Of a DNA stretch of 40,766 nucleotides, positions 1 to 7,223 are shown piece after piece. The notes beneath the pieces are model-generated. The model had not been told where the DNA came from, ran no database searches, and was given only the letters and a program-made list of their open reading frames with translations. How positions within the stretch are numbered: the first letter of the stretch is position 1; the number at the start of each line of letters is the position of its first letter. The position numbers and the translations under genes were made by a program. This stretch comes from Chloroflexota bacterium. GTDB lineage: Bacteria > Chloroflexota > Anaerolineae > Promineifilales > Promineifilaceae. The stretch is taken from contig JAJRVV010000019.1 in NCBI GenBank assembly GCA_024277135.1, forward strand, positions 1 through 40,766, written 5' to 3'.

Positions 1-1
1 C

Positions 2-118
2 ATTACGAGCGGATTTGTTGAAGGAATGAATAGCAAAATTCGGGTTCTGAAACGGATTGCTTTTGGTATTCCCAACTATGCCCATTTTCGGCTGCGAGTT
101 ATTGGTTTTTGTGGCTAA
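2..118 (+). CDS. ISL3-family transposase, C-terminal fragment (cut by the window edge)
   Basis: Only the last 38 codons are in the window, ending at TAA 116-118. The visible tail reads SGFVEGMNSKIRVLKRIAFG followed by YAHFRLRV. This is the typical end of the DDE domain of ISL3-family transposases, where the catalytic-region motif GFVEG-N-KIK-KR-A-G precedes F-RLR. The transposase would cut and join the element ends. The body of the gene lies outside the window, so its integrity cannot be judged. It runs towards the convergent helicase gene and is followed at once by a putative terminal inverted repeat. Confidence 0.78.
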   Translation: MTSGFVEGMNSKIRVLKRIAFGIPNYAHFRLRVIGFCG

Positions 119-140
119 CCCCATAAAAGCTCAGAGAACC
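117..140. repeat. Putative right terminal inverted repeat of the ISL3-type element
   Basis: Read inward from position 140 on the minus strand the sequence is GGTTCTCTGAGCTTTTATGG followed by GGTT. It overlaps the stop codon of the transposase. Nineteen of 24 positions match the right end of the small element at 40363-40489, which starts GGCTCTTTGGGATTTCATGG. ISL3 elements usually have imperfect terminal repeats beginning with GG. The partner end is outside the window. Confidence 0.6.
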
Positions 141-165
141 ACCAAATTTAGCCGTCTATCCCCAT

Positions 166-1422
166 CTATCTTGATTTGGCAGCCGCGCCCACGGGCGATT
201 GACGCCGCCGGTTTCGCCGCTGCGGTCTACGAGATTGAGACGGCCGTCTTCCAGCCCGTTTTTGCGGCCGTTGCGGTTCCGGCCGGCTTTCTGGATCGAA
301 CGCGCCATAGGCAAACCCATCCAACCGCCGCCGCTCAATCCGCTGGCCCAACACCTTCTCCACACTCCGCACCAACGCTTCATCCTCCGGCGTGGCTAAC
401 GTAAACGCTTCGCCCACTTCCTGCGCCCGCCCGGTACGGCCGATACGATGGGTGTAAGCGTCCACCGTGTCCGGCATGTCAAAGTTGATGACGTGCGAAA
501 TATCGGCCACGTCAATGCCGCGAGCGGCGATGTCCGTCGCCACCAGAATGTCATATTTGCCTTGGCGGAAGCCGTTGATCGCCTTCTGCCGCTGGTTTTG
601 CGACATATTTCCTTGCAAAGCCGCCGCCCTGTGTCCCATCTTTTCCAATTTGCGCGCCAGATTCCGCGCCCGGTATTTGGTGCGCGTAAAAATCAACGCC
701 CGGCCAATCGCCAGCTTGTCCAGCATAGCGATGGTCAGGCTGGTTTTGAGGCCGTTGGGGGTGGGGAAAAGGGCGTGAGAAACAGTCTTGGCCGGGGCGA
801 TCATGCCGATTTGCACCGTCACCGGATCATCGAGGATGCTGTCCGCCAGTTTGCGAATATCATTGGGCATGGTGGCCGAGAAGAAGAGCGTCTGCCGCCG
901 GGCCGGAACGCGCTTCAGGATGCGGCGGATGTCCGGCAAGAAGCCCATGTCGCACATGCGGTCAGCTTCGTCCAGCACCAACACTTCCACATGAGAGAGG
1001 TCAATCTGGCCCGCGCCCAACAGATCGAGCAGACGGCCGGGGCAGGCCACCACGATCTCCGCGCCGCGCTGCAGGGCGTCTATTTGCCGCCCTTTGCCCA
1101 CGCCGCCATACACCGTCACGCTGCGGATTTTTGTGTTTCGGCCCAGTTCGCCAATCGCTTGATGGATTTGCTCCGCCAGTTCGCGGGTGGGGGCGACGAT
1201 GAGGGCGCGTACCCGGCGCAGCGGCCCTTTGGTGAGGCGATGCAAGATGGGCAGGGCGAAAGCGGCCGTTTTGCCGGTTCCGGTTTGCGCCAATCCCATC
1301 ACGTCACGGCCGTCCAGGATAACAGGTATCGCTTGTTCTTGAATGGGGGTTGGTGTGGTAAATCCTACAGATTTGATACCGGCCTGCAGGCGCGGATCAA
1401 GAGAAAATTGTTCAAAATTCAA
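166..1422 (-). CDS. DEAD-box ATP-dependent RNA helicase (RhlE-like)
   Basis: An RNA helicase that would unwind short RNA duplexes in ribosome assembly or mRNA turnover. From the chosen start all core motifs are visible: Q-motif GFTTPTPIQEQ near residue 20, Walker A AQTGTGKT (45-52), DEAD (151-154), SAT (about 182) and the arginine-finger motif HRIGRTGR (325-332). A basic Arg/Gln/Pro-rich tail follows from about residue 380, as is common in RhlE proteins and used for RNA binding. The reading frame extends upstream to an ATG at 1452, but a perfect AAGGAG (1431-1436) sits 8 nt before a TTG at 1422. Starting there gives NFEQFSLDPRL, the usual family beginning, and a 418-residue protein. It is convergent with the IS remnant. 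Confidence 0.93.
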   Translation of the reverse strand: MNFEQFSLDPRLQAGIKSVGFTTPTPIQEQAIPVILDGRDVMGLAQTGTGKTAAFALPILHRLTKGPLRRVRALIVAPTRELAEQIHQAIGELGRNTKIRSVTVYGGVGKGRQIDALQRGAEIVVACPGRLLDLLGAGQIDLSHVEVLVLDEADRMCDMGFLPDIRRILKRVPARRQTLFFSATMPNDIRKLADSILDDPVTVQIGMIAPAKTVSHALFPTPNGLKTSLTIAMLDKLAIGRALIFTRTKYRARNLARKLEKMGHRAAALQGNMSQNQRQKAINGFRQGKYDILVATDIAARGIDVADISHVINFDMPDTVDAYTHRIGRTGRAQEVGEAFTLATPEDEALVRSVEKVLGQRIERRRLDGFAYGAFDPESRPEPQRPQKRAGRRPSQSRRPQRRNRRRQSPVGAAAKSR

Positions 1423-1570
1423 AATGAGTACTCCTTGACTCAGCTGAGCCAAGTCGCACTCTTAGCCCGAAAGTTAGTTGACAGCTTTTGTCCCGAACCG
1501 ACGGTTCGCGGAAACAAAAGCCGGGAAGTATAGTCAGTAACAGGCAATCACGCCAATTTTCTCACGAATG

Positions 1571-2869
1571 TCACGCTTTCGGTACGGCCAGCCCCAAGGG
1601 ATTGACGGTGTAGCCGGGGAAAACATCGGCCGCCCGTGGGTTGTTGAGCCGGTCGCGGATGAGGCTGCCCAGCACGTCCCGGTAATCAATGGTGATGGTC
1701 AGATCGCCGGGGCCGGTCAACTGGTCGTCGTCCAGACCGGGCCAGTCGGCGAACACCTGCCCGCCGTTGACGCCGCCGCCCATGAGCATCATCATGTTGC
1801 CATGCCCGTGATCGGTTCCCAGGCCGCCGTTTTCCTGGACGCGACGGCCGAACTCCGACATCACCACTAGCGACACATCAGACACGGCCGTGCCCAAATC
1901 CTCATAAAACGCCGCCAACCCCAATCCCAACTCCTCCAGATTCCGCGCCATCACCCCATTCACGCCGCCCTGGGCCACGTGCGTATCCCAGCCGCCCAGG
2001 TCTACGCAGGCCGCTTCCACGCCCACGTCCGCTTTGACGAGCTGCGCCACCATCTGCATGGCGCGGCCAAACCCGCCTTCGGGATACGGCCGTCCTCCCG
2101 GCGCGTAGTTCTCCACATCAATCCGGCTTAACAGATCAATGGCGGAGAAGGTTTGCTGGGCGACGGCCGTCAACAGACTCTCATCTCGCTCATACAACGT
2201 CTGCAAAATCGCCTGCATCTCGCCCACCTGGTCATCCCGGCCCCGGAGGTGATAGTCGGCGATGGATTGCAACGCGGTGGCCGACACCGCGCCGGAGAGC
2301 GACGCTGGCAGCATGTCGCCCACGCCGATGGCGCGCAGCGCCGACTCGTTGCCCGTATCCAGCGTCGCCAGATGGCGCGCCAGCCAGCCGGTGTAATCCC
2401 CTTCCGCCGCCCCCCGCTCCATCAAATCCATCGCCTCAAAATGGGAGCGTGTCTCGTCCGGCGAGCCGGTGGCGTGGACAAACGCCATATCCCCAGCTCT
2501 GTAAATGTCGGCTAGCGGAGCCAGCGCCGGATGCAGGCCGAAGAAGCCATCCAGGTCAACGGTACGGCCGTCGGCGCGGTTATCATCCGGGCGAGGGATG
2601 CCCAGGGTGGGGCGGCGGTCGTAGTAGCCCTCGTCACCATGCGGAACCACGATATTCAGCCCATCCGCGCCGCCGCGCAAGAAGACGCAGACCAGCGTAT
2701 CGCCGCGCGGCCCCACGTGTGGGTCGGCCAGATGCAGGCGGGGCATCCAGCCGGGCAGAGCCGCGATCCGGTTGCCGAATAGCAGGCCGGCGGCGGCTTG
2801 CAGGCTGCCGCTCAAAAACCCCCGGCGGCTGACCAGGGCGTATTCGTCGCAGTAGGTTTGGTTGCTCAT
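1571..2869 (-). CDS. DUF1501 domain protein, Tat-exported
   Basis: A 432-residue protein of the DUF1501 family, which has a sulfatase/alkaline-phosphatase-like fold. A twin-arginine signal SRRGFLSGS (residues 14-22) and the following hydrophobic stretch predict folded export. The early motif FLRGGADGLNIVVP and the late MSEFGRR, TDHGHGN and MGGGVNGG motifs are diagnostic of the family. The enzymatic substrate is unknown. The gene lies directly downstream of a DUF1800 gene on the same strand, separated only by a heptamer repeat array; DUF1501 and DUF1800 genes are very often neighbours and probably act together outside the cytoplasm. An SD-like AGGAT precedes the ATG. Four or more ACGGCCGT copies lie inside the gene. 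Confidence 0.9.
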   Translation of the reverse strand: MSNQTYCDEYALVSRRGFLSGSLQAAAGLLFGNRIAALPGWMPRLHLADPHVGPRGDTLVCVFLRGGADGLNIVVPHGDEGYYDRRPTLGIPRPDDNRADGRTVDLDGFFGLHPALAPLADIYRAGDMAFVHATGSPDETRSHFEAMDLMERGAAEGDYTGWLARHLATLDTGNESALRAIGVGDMLPASLSGAVSATALQSIADYHLRGRDDQVGEMQAILQTLYERDESLLTAVAQQTFSAIDLLSRIDVENYAPGGRPYPEGGFGRAMQMVAQLVKADVGVEAACVDLGGWDTHVAQGGVNGVMARNLEELGLGLAAFYEDLGTAVSDVSLVVMSEFGRRVQENGGLGTDHGHGNMMMLMGGGVNGGQVFADWPGLDDDQLTGPGDLTITIDYRDVLGSLIRDRLNNPRAADVFPGYTVNPLGLAVPKA

Positions 2870-2883
2870 TTTCGATCCTTTTC

Positions 2884-2925
2884 TGTTCAGTGTTCAGTTA
2901 TCAGTCAACTGATAACTGAACACTG
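2884..2925. repeat. Heptamer repeat array forming a perfect 18-bp hairpin
   Basis: Six consecutive heptamers (TGTTCAG, TGTTCAG, TTATCAG, TCAACTG, ATAACTG, AACACTG) fill the gap between the DUF1800 and DUF1501 genes. The second half is the reverse complement of the first, so 2888-2905 pairs perfectly with 2908-2925 around a 2-nt loop. The DUF1800 stop codon follows within 2 nt. It could act as a terminator or processing hairpin, but has no T-run. Confidence 0.85.
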
Positions 2926-2926
2926 A

Positions 2927-4441
2927 TCACGTCCACTGAAACGCGGGGCTGGCGAGCATGAACGCCACCGTATCTTTCAGGCGTAGTTGGGTGTCGTGAT
3001 CGGATAGCTGGCCGCTGCCAACGTAATCCATAAAAAGTTGATGGACGTCATCGTCCAGGGCGCGGCCCCAGGTCAATCCGGCGAACAGGTTGAGTACCTC
3101 GGCGGGCGATTGGGCGTTTCCGGCCTGAACCAGTTGTTCCAACGGCGCATTGGCCTGGGGCAGGTCGCTGTGGAGCAGAGCCAGGGCGAAGTTCCAGCGC
3201 GGCAGCAGGTTTCCCGCCCAGGCGGCGGACACGTCCGGGTAGCCGTCAGGCGCCGGCCAGAAGAAGGTGGGCTGGCCCAGTCGCTCCAGCCAGCGGAACA
3301 GTTCTCGGTCGGGGCGGACGTTGACGTTGAGGGCGCGCAGGGTGGAGATGAAGAAGGTGTACGGCCGTTTCAACTTCATCGGCGCTGTGACAAATTCCTC
3401 GCTCAAAAAAATCAACCTGAGCATGGCTTTGATGTCTCCATCCGTGTCGCGGAACGTTTGCGCCACCTGTTCTGTTAGGGCGGCGGGCGGATCATCGGCC
3501 ACAAAACGGCGCACCAGCTTGGCAGCGATAAACTGGGCCGTTGCCGGATGCGTCACCAGCATCTCTAACGCTTCCTCGATTTCCGGCCGGCCGCGCCCGG
3601 CGGGGAACGTCTGCCCCAGCAGCGACTTCGCCTCCCAATCGTGCGCCTCCTCATTCAAAAACGCTTCCCCGGAACGAATGCCTCGCCGCCGCACGCCCCA
3701 TCCCGTCAAAATGCGGGCCAACTCCTGCACATCCGTCTGCGTGTACCCGGCGTGGACGCCCAGCGTGTGCAGTTCCATCAACTCGCGGGCGTAATTTTCG
3801 TTGGGACGCCCTTTTTCGTTGCGGATGTTGTCCAGATAAACCAGCATTGCCGGGCTGTGTGCTGAGGCCCAAAGCAAATCGCGGAATTTGCCCAGCGCGC
3901 GCGGCCGGATCACGTCCCGGTCGTCGGCCAGTTTGAGCAGGGGCATCAGCTTGTTTTTGCGCAGGTAGATGTTGAAATGGTCTGACCAAAATTCCACCAT
4001 CACCTGGTACAACTGCCGTTTGGAGGTGAGGCCGCGGGCGATGGCGCTGCCGATCAGTTCCCGGCTGGCGTCTTCCGGTTCCTGCGTCACAAGCTGGCTC
4101 ATATCCATCTGGTAAAGCGTCAGATTGCGCTGGATGAGGTCGGCGGCGGTATCCTCAATCTGGTCGGGGTGAAGCTGCGCCTCCAGCCAGTCGGCCGCGC
4201 CCATCGCCTGCACTTGTTCCAGGTCGCCGGGGCGGGGGCCGTAGCCGGCGCGGTTGAGCAGGCGCAGGGGGAGATTGATGGCGGCTGGTTGACGGCCGTC
4301 AGATGGCGGTGGCGTGGGAATGGAGAGGGCATCGGGAATATCGCGTTCAGCCGCTTCCCGGCCAATGACGCCGCATCCGCTGGCGGCGGCGACGGCCGTC
4401 AATCCACCCAGTTTGAGGAAGTTACGGCGGGAGAGGGTCAT
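2927..4441 (-). CDS. DUF1800 domain protein, Tat lipoprotein
   Basis: A 504-residue DUF1800 family protein. It begins with a twin-arginine signal SRRNFLK (residues 4-10), a hydrophobic segment, then SGC with Cys23, so it looks like a Tat-exported lipoprotein. Family features visible include RLLNRAGYGPRPGDLEQV, MVEFWSDHFN, NYARELMELHTLGV and LTGWGVRR. The biochemical role of DUF1800 is not established. The gene is upstream of and co-directional with the DUF1501 gene, the usual pairing for this family. A GGAG sits 7-8 nt before the ATG at 4441. The stop lies at the edge of the hairpin-forming heptamer array. Confidence 0.9.
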   Translation of the reverse strand: MTLSRRNFLKLGGLTAVAAASGCGVIGREAAERDIPDALSIPTPPPSDGRQPAAINLPLRLLNRAGYGPRPGDLEQVQAMGAADWLEAQLHPDQIEDTAADLIQRNLTLYQMDMSQLVTQEPEDASRELIGSAIARGLTSKRQLYQVMVEFWSDHFNIYLRKNKLMPLLKLADDRDVIRPRALGKFRDLLWASAHSPAMLVYLDNIRNEKGRPNENYARELMELHTLGVHAGYTQTDVQELARILTGWGVRRRGIRSGEAFLNEEAHDWEAKSLLGQTFPAGRGRPEIEEALEMLVTHPATAQFIAAKLVRRFVADDPPAALTEQVAQTFRDTDGDIKAMLRLIFLSEEFVTAPMKLKRPYTFFISTLRALNVNVRPDRELFRWLERLGQPTFFWPAPDGYPDVSAAWAGNLLPRWNFALALLHSDLPQANAPLEQLVQAGNAQSPAEVLNLFAGLTWGRALDDDVHQLFMDYVGSGQLSDHDTQLRLKDTVAFMLASPAFQWT

Positions 4442-4453
4442 ATCGGTCTCCGG

Positions 4454-4551
4454 TGTTCACTGTTCAGTAAGCAGTGTTCAGTGTTCAGTCAACTGATTAC
4501 TGGTCACGGCCGTCTGTTCACTAATGACTGCCGACTGATTACTGCTCACTG
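4454..4551. repeat. Heptamer repeat array, 14 units, running into the 3' end of a gene
   Basis: Fourteen heptamers in unbroken phase (TGTTCAC, TGTTCAG, TAAGCAG, TGTTCAG, TGTTCAG, TCAACTG, ATTACTG and so on, ending CTCACTG). Units eight and nine contain an in-phase ACGGCCGT. The array covers the intergenic space and the last 24 codons of the adjacent membrane-protein gene, whose stop codon is part of a unit. Confidence 0.85.
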
Positions 4552-5029
4552 GTTTCGGCAGCCATTTGAGCAGGGCAAACGTCGCCGCGCCCATGGCCAT
4601 CATGCCAGCGATGGGAATGAACAAGAACCAGCCGACCAGCGGAACCAGAGCCGCCAGTTCATACACCACCGCGCCGCGCACCAGGTTGGTTAGCTCCGAG
4701 TTGGGGCGGGCCAGGAGAGCCAGCCGCTCGCCCAACAGGCGGGACAGCCCTGCGCCGCCGATAGAGCCAATCCCCATTCCCACCAGGGCGGCGATGAAGC
4801 CAATGGCCTTGACGGGGCCAAAGTTGACGGAGGTGGTGATGGCGACGAAGAGGGCGATGGCGGCGGTGACGGGTACGCCCAGGAAAAAGGAACGGCCGGG
4901 CGTTTCTGCCAGGCGGGTTTGGGCGCGTCGGGTGAGGTTGGGCATGAACAAGTTGAGGGCAACCAGCAGCGCGGGCACGCTGAGCAGGATGCCGATCAGG
5001 GATAAAGTGACGGTGTAAACATCGGCCAT
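4478..5029 (-). CDS. Small integral membrane protein with repeat-encoded C-terminus
   Basis: A 183-residue protein I do not recognise. About four to five hydrophobic segments are visible (roughly residues 8-28, 48-66, 74-100, 118-135 and 135-155), with Gly/Ala-rich helices such as GMGIGSIGGAG. An SD AAGGAG lies about 7 nt before the ATG. From about residue 160 on, the sequence SNQSAVISEQTAVTSNQ is simply translated heptamer repeat, so the original C-terminus was probably near LLKWLPK. It lies upstream of the DUF1800/DUF1501 pair on the same strand and may be co-transcribed. No function can be assigned. Confidence 0.72.
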   Translation of the reverse strand: MADVYTVTLSLIGILLSVPALLVALNLFMPNLTRRAQTRLAETPGRSFFLGVPVTAAIALFVAITTSVNFGPVKAIGFIAALVGMGIGSIGGAGLSRLLGERLALLARPNSELTNLVRGAVVYELAALVPLVGWFLFIPIAGMMAMGAATFALLKWLPKPVSSNQSAVISEQTAVTSNQLTEH

Positions 5030-5047
5030 GTCGAATCTCCTTTAGCC

Positions 5048-5082
5048 GTTAGCTGTTGATTGTTAGCTGTTGGCTGTTAGCT
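5048..5082. repeat. Heptamer repeat array (GTTAGCT family)
   Basis: Five heptamers (GTTAGCT, GTTGATT, GTTAGCT, GTTGGCT, GTTAGCT) lie upstream of the membrane-protein gene. This is a different heptamer family from the arrays at 2884 and 4454. Confidence 0.75.
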
Positions 5083-5279
5083 TGGCGGTTACTGCTGGAT
5101 CATACCGACGGCCGTACTGAAAGTTGCAATCGGTTTGTAAAGGGTTTGTAAAAAACCGGAGTACCTATCACCAATGTCCCATAGACGGATGTCCCTGGGC
5201 GTATAAAATGGAGTTGATATGAAACTGTCAGCAACCCTTCGATTCACTGCGCTCAACGTGCTAATTCGGAATTAACCTA
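5083..5279 (+). promoter_or_regulatory. Divergent intergenic region with a weak -10-like box
   Basis: This 197-bp gap separates the minus-strand membrane gene from the plus-strand kinase. It holds one GACGGCCGTA copy (about 5108), a direct repeat GTTTGTAAA/GTTTGTAAA near 5133-5151, and a -10-like TATAAA at 5202-5207 with no good -35. The kinase ATG at 5280 has no clear ribosome binding site. Confidence 0.3.
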
Positions 5280-7049
5280 ATGGACGGCCGTCTCGCTCCC
5301 CAAATCACCCTCTCCCTGGTAACGACAGCCCTGCTGCTGTGGCTGGCCGTTTATGCGTGGAAGCGGCGGCCGGCATCGGGCGCGACCTTGTTCACGGTGT
5401 GGATGCTGGCGTTGGCCCAATGGTCGCTGGCACACACGCTGGAAATCAGCAGTTCCGATCTGGCGATCAGCTTGTTTTGGGCGCGTTTTCAGTTTCTGGG
5501 AATGGCGATGGCGCCGGTGGTATGGCTCAGTTTTGTATTGGAATTCACCGGGCGGGAAGCGTGGTTTACCCGGCGCAATCTGTTACTGCTAACCGTGATA
5601 CCGGCCGTGACGTTTGTGCTAGCGCTGACGAACACGGCGCATGGCTTGATCTGGCAGCAAGTAACATTAGCGACGGCCGTCAGCCCGCCCACCCTCTCAT
5701 TTACTTACGGCGTCTGGTACTGGATTTATCTCACCTTTTCCTTTAGCTGCCTGCTGATTGCCTTTGGCTATCTCTCAGCAAGTTGGCGGCAGGAGACGAC
5801 GGCCGTTTCTCGTTGGCAGCTCGTTTTACTCCAGATTGGACTGGTTCTGCCCTGGATAGGTAACGTGATGGGCAGTTCACTCCTCGACTGGACTTCGGTC
5901 GGGTTCCTTCTCTCTAGCCTCATTTTCTTGCATTACACATTGCGTTTCCGCTTGTTTGACCTGACGCCGGTAGCGCACCGGACGCTGGTGGACAGCATGA
6001 AAGACAGTATGTTGGTGCTGGATACACAAGGCCGAATCATGGATGCCAATCCGGCGGCCATCACCCTGATTGACCGAATGCCGGCAGCCTTTTTGGGCAA
6101 GCAGTTGACGGACATTTGGCCGGATCTGGCGGCGAGCATGGCAACGGGAGATGAATTGACCTGGGGAACGGCCGAATCGCCGCGCCATTATGAGGTGACG
6201 GTTTCCGCTCTGTATGATTGGCGCAAACAGCCGCGCGGCCGCCTGCTGGTGCTGCACGACATCACCGAACGCAAGGAGATGGAAGCGCTGCGGGCCGACA
6301 TGACCCGCGACATGGTTCACGACCTGCGCGCCCCCATCAGCAACTCCCTGTTTGCCCTGGAAATGTTGAAAGGAGAGTTAGTGGATGAGCCATCGGCGGA
6401 CAGCCACCAACTGTTAGAGATGACATTTGCCAACACGGAGAAAACGCTGCAACTGGTGAATGAAATCCTGGAATTGAGCCGGTTGGAAAGTGACCGGAAT
6501 TTGTCGGTGAATTTTACGGCCGTTTCCCTGCAACAATTGGCCTGCGACATCGTCAAAACCCAATCGCCCCGCGCCCTGGATAAGCAAATCAGCCTGACTT
6601 GCGACATTCCCGAATCGCTGCCGCCAGCCTGGGCCGATGCCCGGCTGCTGGAACGGGTGCTGCAAAATCTGGTGGATAACAGCCTGAAGTTTACGCCGCC
6701 TGGGGGTCAGGTGTCGGTGTCGGCGCGTGTGGCACAAATAGGCGAACATGCGCCGGGTTCAGCCGATTACCTGGTGATTGAAGTGAAGGACAGCGGCCCC
6801 GGCATCCCCTCCGCGTTCCAGGAGCAGGTGTTCCAGAAATTTGTGACCGGCAACCACAAAGAAAGCGGCTCTGGCCTGGGTCTGGCTTTCTGCAAGATGG
6901 CGGTGGCCGCACATGGGGAGCGTATTTGGGTGGACAGCCAGCCGGGGCAAGGCAGCGCTTTCAAATTTACCCTGGCTGTCGCCCGGCAAGCGCCTCGTTT
7001 TCTCCATCCCCGCCCCGCCGCCCAACCGGGCGCGGTTCTCCTCAACTAA
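5280..7049 (+). CDS. Membrane sensor histidine kinase (7TM - PAS - HisKA - HATPase)
   Basis: A 589-residue two-component sensor. The N-terminal 220 residues carry about seven hydrophobic segments matching the histidine-kinase N-terminal 7TM region. A PAS-like domain follows (about 232-330; SMLVLDTQGRIMDANPAA). The dimerisation domain contains the H-box HDLRAP with His347 as phospho-acceptor. The ATPase domain shows N-box NLVDNSLKF (463-471), G1 DSGPGIP and G2 GSGLGLAFCKM. It would autophosphorylate and pass phosphate to a response regulator, but no regulator is in the window, so it is an orphan locally. The stimulus is unknown. The tail after about residue 570 is Pro/Ala-rich and probably disordered. 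Confidence 0.92.
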   Translation: MDGRLAPQITLSLVTTALLLWLAVYAWKRRPASGATLFTVWMLALAQWSLAHTLEISSSDLAISLFWARFQFLGMAMAPVVWLSFVLEFTGREAWFTRRNLLLLTVIPAVTFVLALTNTAHGLIWQQVTLATAVSPPTLSFTYGVWYWIYLTFSFSCLLIAFGYLSASWRQETTAVSRWQLVLLQIGLVLPWIGNVMGSSLLDWTSVGFLLSSLIFLHYTLRFRLFDLTPVAHRTLVDSMKDSMLVLDTQGRIMDANPAAITLIDRMPAAFLGKQLTDIWPDLAASMATGDELTWGTAESPRHYEVTVSALYDWRKQPRGRLLVLHDITERKEMEALRADMTRDMVHDLRAPISNSLFALEMLKGELVDEPSADSHQLLEMTFANTEKTLQLVNEILELSRLESDRNLSVNFTAVSLQQLACDIVKTQSPRALDKQISLTCDIPESLPPAWADARLLERVLQNLVDNSLKFTPPGGQVSVSARVAQIGEHAPGSADYLVIEVKDSGPGIPSAFQEQVFQKFVTGNHKESGSGLGLAFCKMAVAAHGERIWVDSQPGQGSAFKFTLAVARQAPRFLHPRPAAQPGAVLLN

Positions 7050-7223
7050 AGACAAAGGCAGAAGGCAGAAATTCCTCGGCGGTTGGATGTTGCCTGCCCC
7101 TCCATTTTTGGCGTAAGATACAGGCGGTTGATGGCGTCTGCACAAGCAGATGTTTTATGATATTGACGGCCGTATTCCCATTTCCGACCGCTTCCCCAAA
7201 CTGCACAACAGGAGAGTTTTTGC
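7050..7223. other. Intergenic gap with a short heptamer doublet
   Basis: No gene is seen here. It contains two AAGGCAG heptamers (7055-7068), a small TCTGC/GCAGA hairpin near 7137-7150, one GACGGCCGTA copy (about 7164) and the SD AGGAGA before the debranching-enzyme ATG. I could not fix a convincing promoter. Confidence 0.4.

Noticed and set aside
448..1533. Long plus-strand open frame of 361 codons opposite the DEAD-box helicase
   Set aside because: It is the antisense shadow of a clear helicase gene with all motifs on the minus strand; its translation has no family resemblance. Many similar long frames in this GC-rich DNA were rejected for the same reason.
2884..2925. CRISPR array or phage attachment site at the heptamer arrays
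   Set aside because: Units are 7 bp, degenerate and without spacers; no cas genes or integrase are present.
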